A DNA stretch of 64,000 nucleotides from Acidovorax sp. FJL06 (GTDB lineage Bacteria > Pseudomonadota > Gammaproteobacteria > Burkholderiales > Burkholderiaceae_C). Position numbers and translations under genes: made by a program. The stretch is taken from contig NZ_QAJR01000041.1 in the NCBI RefSeq assembly GCF_003852545.1, forward strand, positions 454 to 64,453, in the 5' to 3' direction. Below are positions 62,817-64,000 of the stretch, piece by piece. The notes beneath the pieces are model-generated. The model was not told the origin of the DNA. It saw only the letters and a list, made by a program, of their open reading frames with translations, and did not search any database. The stretch's first letter is position 1; each line of letters starts with the position of its first letter.

Positions 62817-64000
62817 AGCGACTCCACGAATTTCACGAGCGCGTCCCGGTCGGCCTTCTTCATCCTGAGCACCTGGTTCTTGGCCTCTTCGGCCTCGCCG
62901 CCGTGCCACAGCACAGCTTCGAGCACACCGCGCGCGCGCCCGTCGTGCAGCAAACGGGTGTGGCCGTTCACGTCCTTGATGAGGCCGGTGCCCCACAGCG
63001 GCGGGGTCTTCCACTGCCGGCCGTTGGCGCCGAAGTCGGGCCGGCCGTCGGCCAGGCGCTCGCCCATGTCGTGCAGCAGCAGGTCTGTATACGGAAAGAT
63101 GCGCTGCCCGCTCAGCGCCTTGCTCGTCAGCTGCGGGAACGGCCCCTCCTGCGTGACGTAGCTCGGACGGTGGCAGGTGGCGCATTGGGCCTGCGCAAAC
63201 AGGGCCTGGCCGCGCAGCACCTGCGCATCGTTGATGTTGCGGCGTGCGGGCGGGGCCAGCGTGGCCTGGTAGAAGATCACGTCGGCCAGGGTCTTGTCGT
63301 CGATCTCGACGCCGGGCTGGTCCTGTTCACCACCGCTTTGGCCGCTGGGGGCGGCCAGGCAGTCCTTCTGCGCGGGCGTGCAGGCCTCCTGCGCGAAGTG
63401 GCGCGAGGTGATGCCCATGTCGCCCAGGAAGGCGCCGCCCGTCTGGTGCGCAATGGTGGCCACGTTGGCCTTCCAGCCGAAGCGGCCGATCATCATGCGG
63501 CCGGCAGGGCCGTCCCACACCTGGTTGGGCACGCCCTTGATGGGGCCCGGGGTGGCCGCCTGATCGGCTGCGTTGGCCAGGATGTCGGCCTCGGCGATGG
63601 CTTCGAGCAGGCCCACGCCAATGATCTGCGGCGCGATGCGCGGGCTGGTCATCACGTCCTTGTGCAGGGGGCCGTAGCCCAGGTCGGAAAAGCCGTACGT
63701 GGGCTTTTGCAGCGTGTAGGGGGTGCCGTCGGCGAATTGGCCCTTGATGGTGTCGTAGCGCAGGGTCACGCGGCCTTCGGGCTTGACGCCCTGGATGGCC
63801 GCGTTGTTGAACTGGTCACCATACACCGGGTCGTGCCGGGGCCCGCCGTGTGTGTCGGTGCCGGGGATGGACAGGCGGATCAGCAGGGCCACCGTCGGGT
63901 CCTTCGTTTCGCCCAGGCGGTTGAAGATCGCCGGTGGCTCGCCCCGGCCGTCCTGCACATGGCAGCCGCCGCACGAGCGCGCGATGAAGTGCGGGCCCAG
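62813..64000 (-). CDS. Di-haem c-type oxidoreductase (partial)
   Basis: At least 395 residues, open at the right edge, so the N-terminus and signal peptide are missing. Haem motifs are CGGCH near the edge and CATCH in the C-terminal domain (ALFAQAQCATCHRPSYV). LLLHDMGERLADGRPDFG and WKTPPLWGTGLI are the C-terminal region typical of the di-haem oxidoreductase ('thiol oxidoreductase') family. It is periplasmic. It is the first visible gene of a coupled unit with imelysin and DUF1513; such clusters are usually Fur-regulated. A further imelysin gene may lie outside the window. Confidence 0.9.
   Translation of the reverse strand: MGPHFIARSCGGCHVQDGRGEPPAIFNRLGETKDPTVALLIRLSIPGTDTHGGPRHDPVYGDQFNNAAIQGVKPEGRVTLRYDTIKGQFADGTPYTLQKPTYGFSDLGYGPLHKDVMTSPRIAPQIIGVGLLEAIAEADILANAADQAATPGPIKGVPNQVWDGPAGRMMIGRFGWKANVATIAHQTGGAFLGDMGITSRHFAQEACTPAQKDCLAAPSGQSGGEQDQPGVEIDDKTLADVIFYQATLAPPARRNINDAQVLRGQALFAQAQCATCHRPSYVTQEGPFPQLTSKALSGQRIFPYTDLLLHDMGERLADGRPDFGANGRQWKTPPLWGTGLIKDVNGHTRLLHDGRARGVLEAVLWHGGEAEEAKNQVLRMKKADRDALVKFVESL

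Overview
The window is GC-rich DNA from a betaproteobacterium, most likely an Acidovorax-like member of the Comamonadaceae. This rests on protein family types, codon use, ribosomal-gene neighbourhoods, a livHMGF cassette, a DesA-type desaturase and a dispersed repeat of a kind I associate with this family. Genes are tightly packed on both strands. I see no phage, no insertion-sequence transposase and no CRISPR array.

Layout. 1-11 kb: the end of purN, an EF-hand protein divergent from a two-component pair whose sensor has a proline-rich periplasmic loop, an M48 protease, an RsmB-type rRNA methyltransferase, a fatty-acid desaturase, and a DUF2917 gene divergent from a MocR-type regulator. 11-18 kb: rpmB-rpmG, then trxB / Crp-Fnr regulator / ftsK / lolA / rarA, which mirrors the enterobacterial trxB-lrp-ftsK-lolA-rarA order with a different regulator in the lrp slot. 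A 270-bp element bounded by 31-bp terminal inverted repeats sits just before ftsK. 18-25 kb: livHMGF without a binding-protein gene, a small DMT-type membrane protein, and a DUF47-Pit phosphate uptake pair behind a candidate Pho box. 25-33 kb: rpsP-rimM-trmD-rplS, a CoA-type Nudix hydrolase, a CobD/CbiB-like protein, a Ste24 protease-phhB-rsgA operon, and orn. 33-38 kb: a DEAD-box helicase with a long leader, a PAS-PAS-GGDEF diguanylate cyclase and a Bcr/CflA exporter.

38.5-52.8 kb is one co-directional minus-strand cellulose operon, read as bcsB-Z-C-E-F-Q-A-G. It encodes synthase (BcsA, BcsB), periplasmic cellulase (BcsZ), export pore (BcsC), c-di-GMP-binding accessory protein (BcsE), small membrane protein (BcsF), BcsQ, and the BcsG phosphoethanolamine transferase. 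This is type II content, but the usual two modules are merged and reordered. The nearby diguanylate cyclase could supply the c-di-GMP that BcsA and BcsE bind.

53-64 kb: tRNA-Lys(CTT), a hydroxyisobutyrate-dehydrogenase-type enzyme divergent from an alpha/beta hydrolase, guaC with a leader containing two mutually exclusive hairpins, uvrD coupled to a small P-loop kinase-like gene, and an iron-type cluster (di-haem oxidoreductase, imelysin, DUF1513) running off the right edge.

The most unusual signal is a roughly 60-bp imperfect palindromic repeat present at least nine times. Four copies are intergenic. Five lie in frame inside coding genes (lolA signal peptide, rarA, rsgA C-terminus, phhB N-terminus, uvrD C-terminal linker). 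This resembles the behaviour of Rickettsia palindromic elements.
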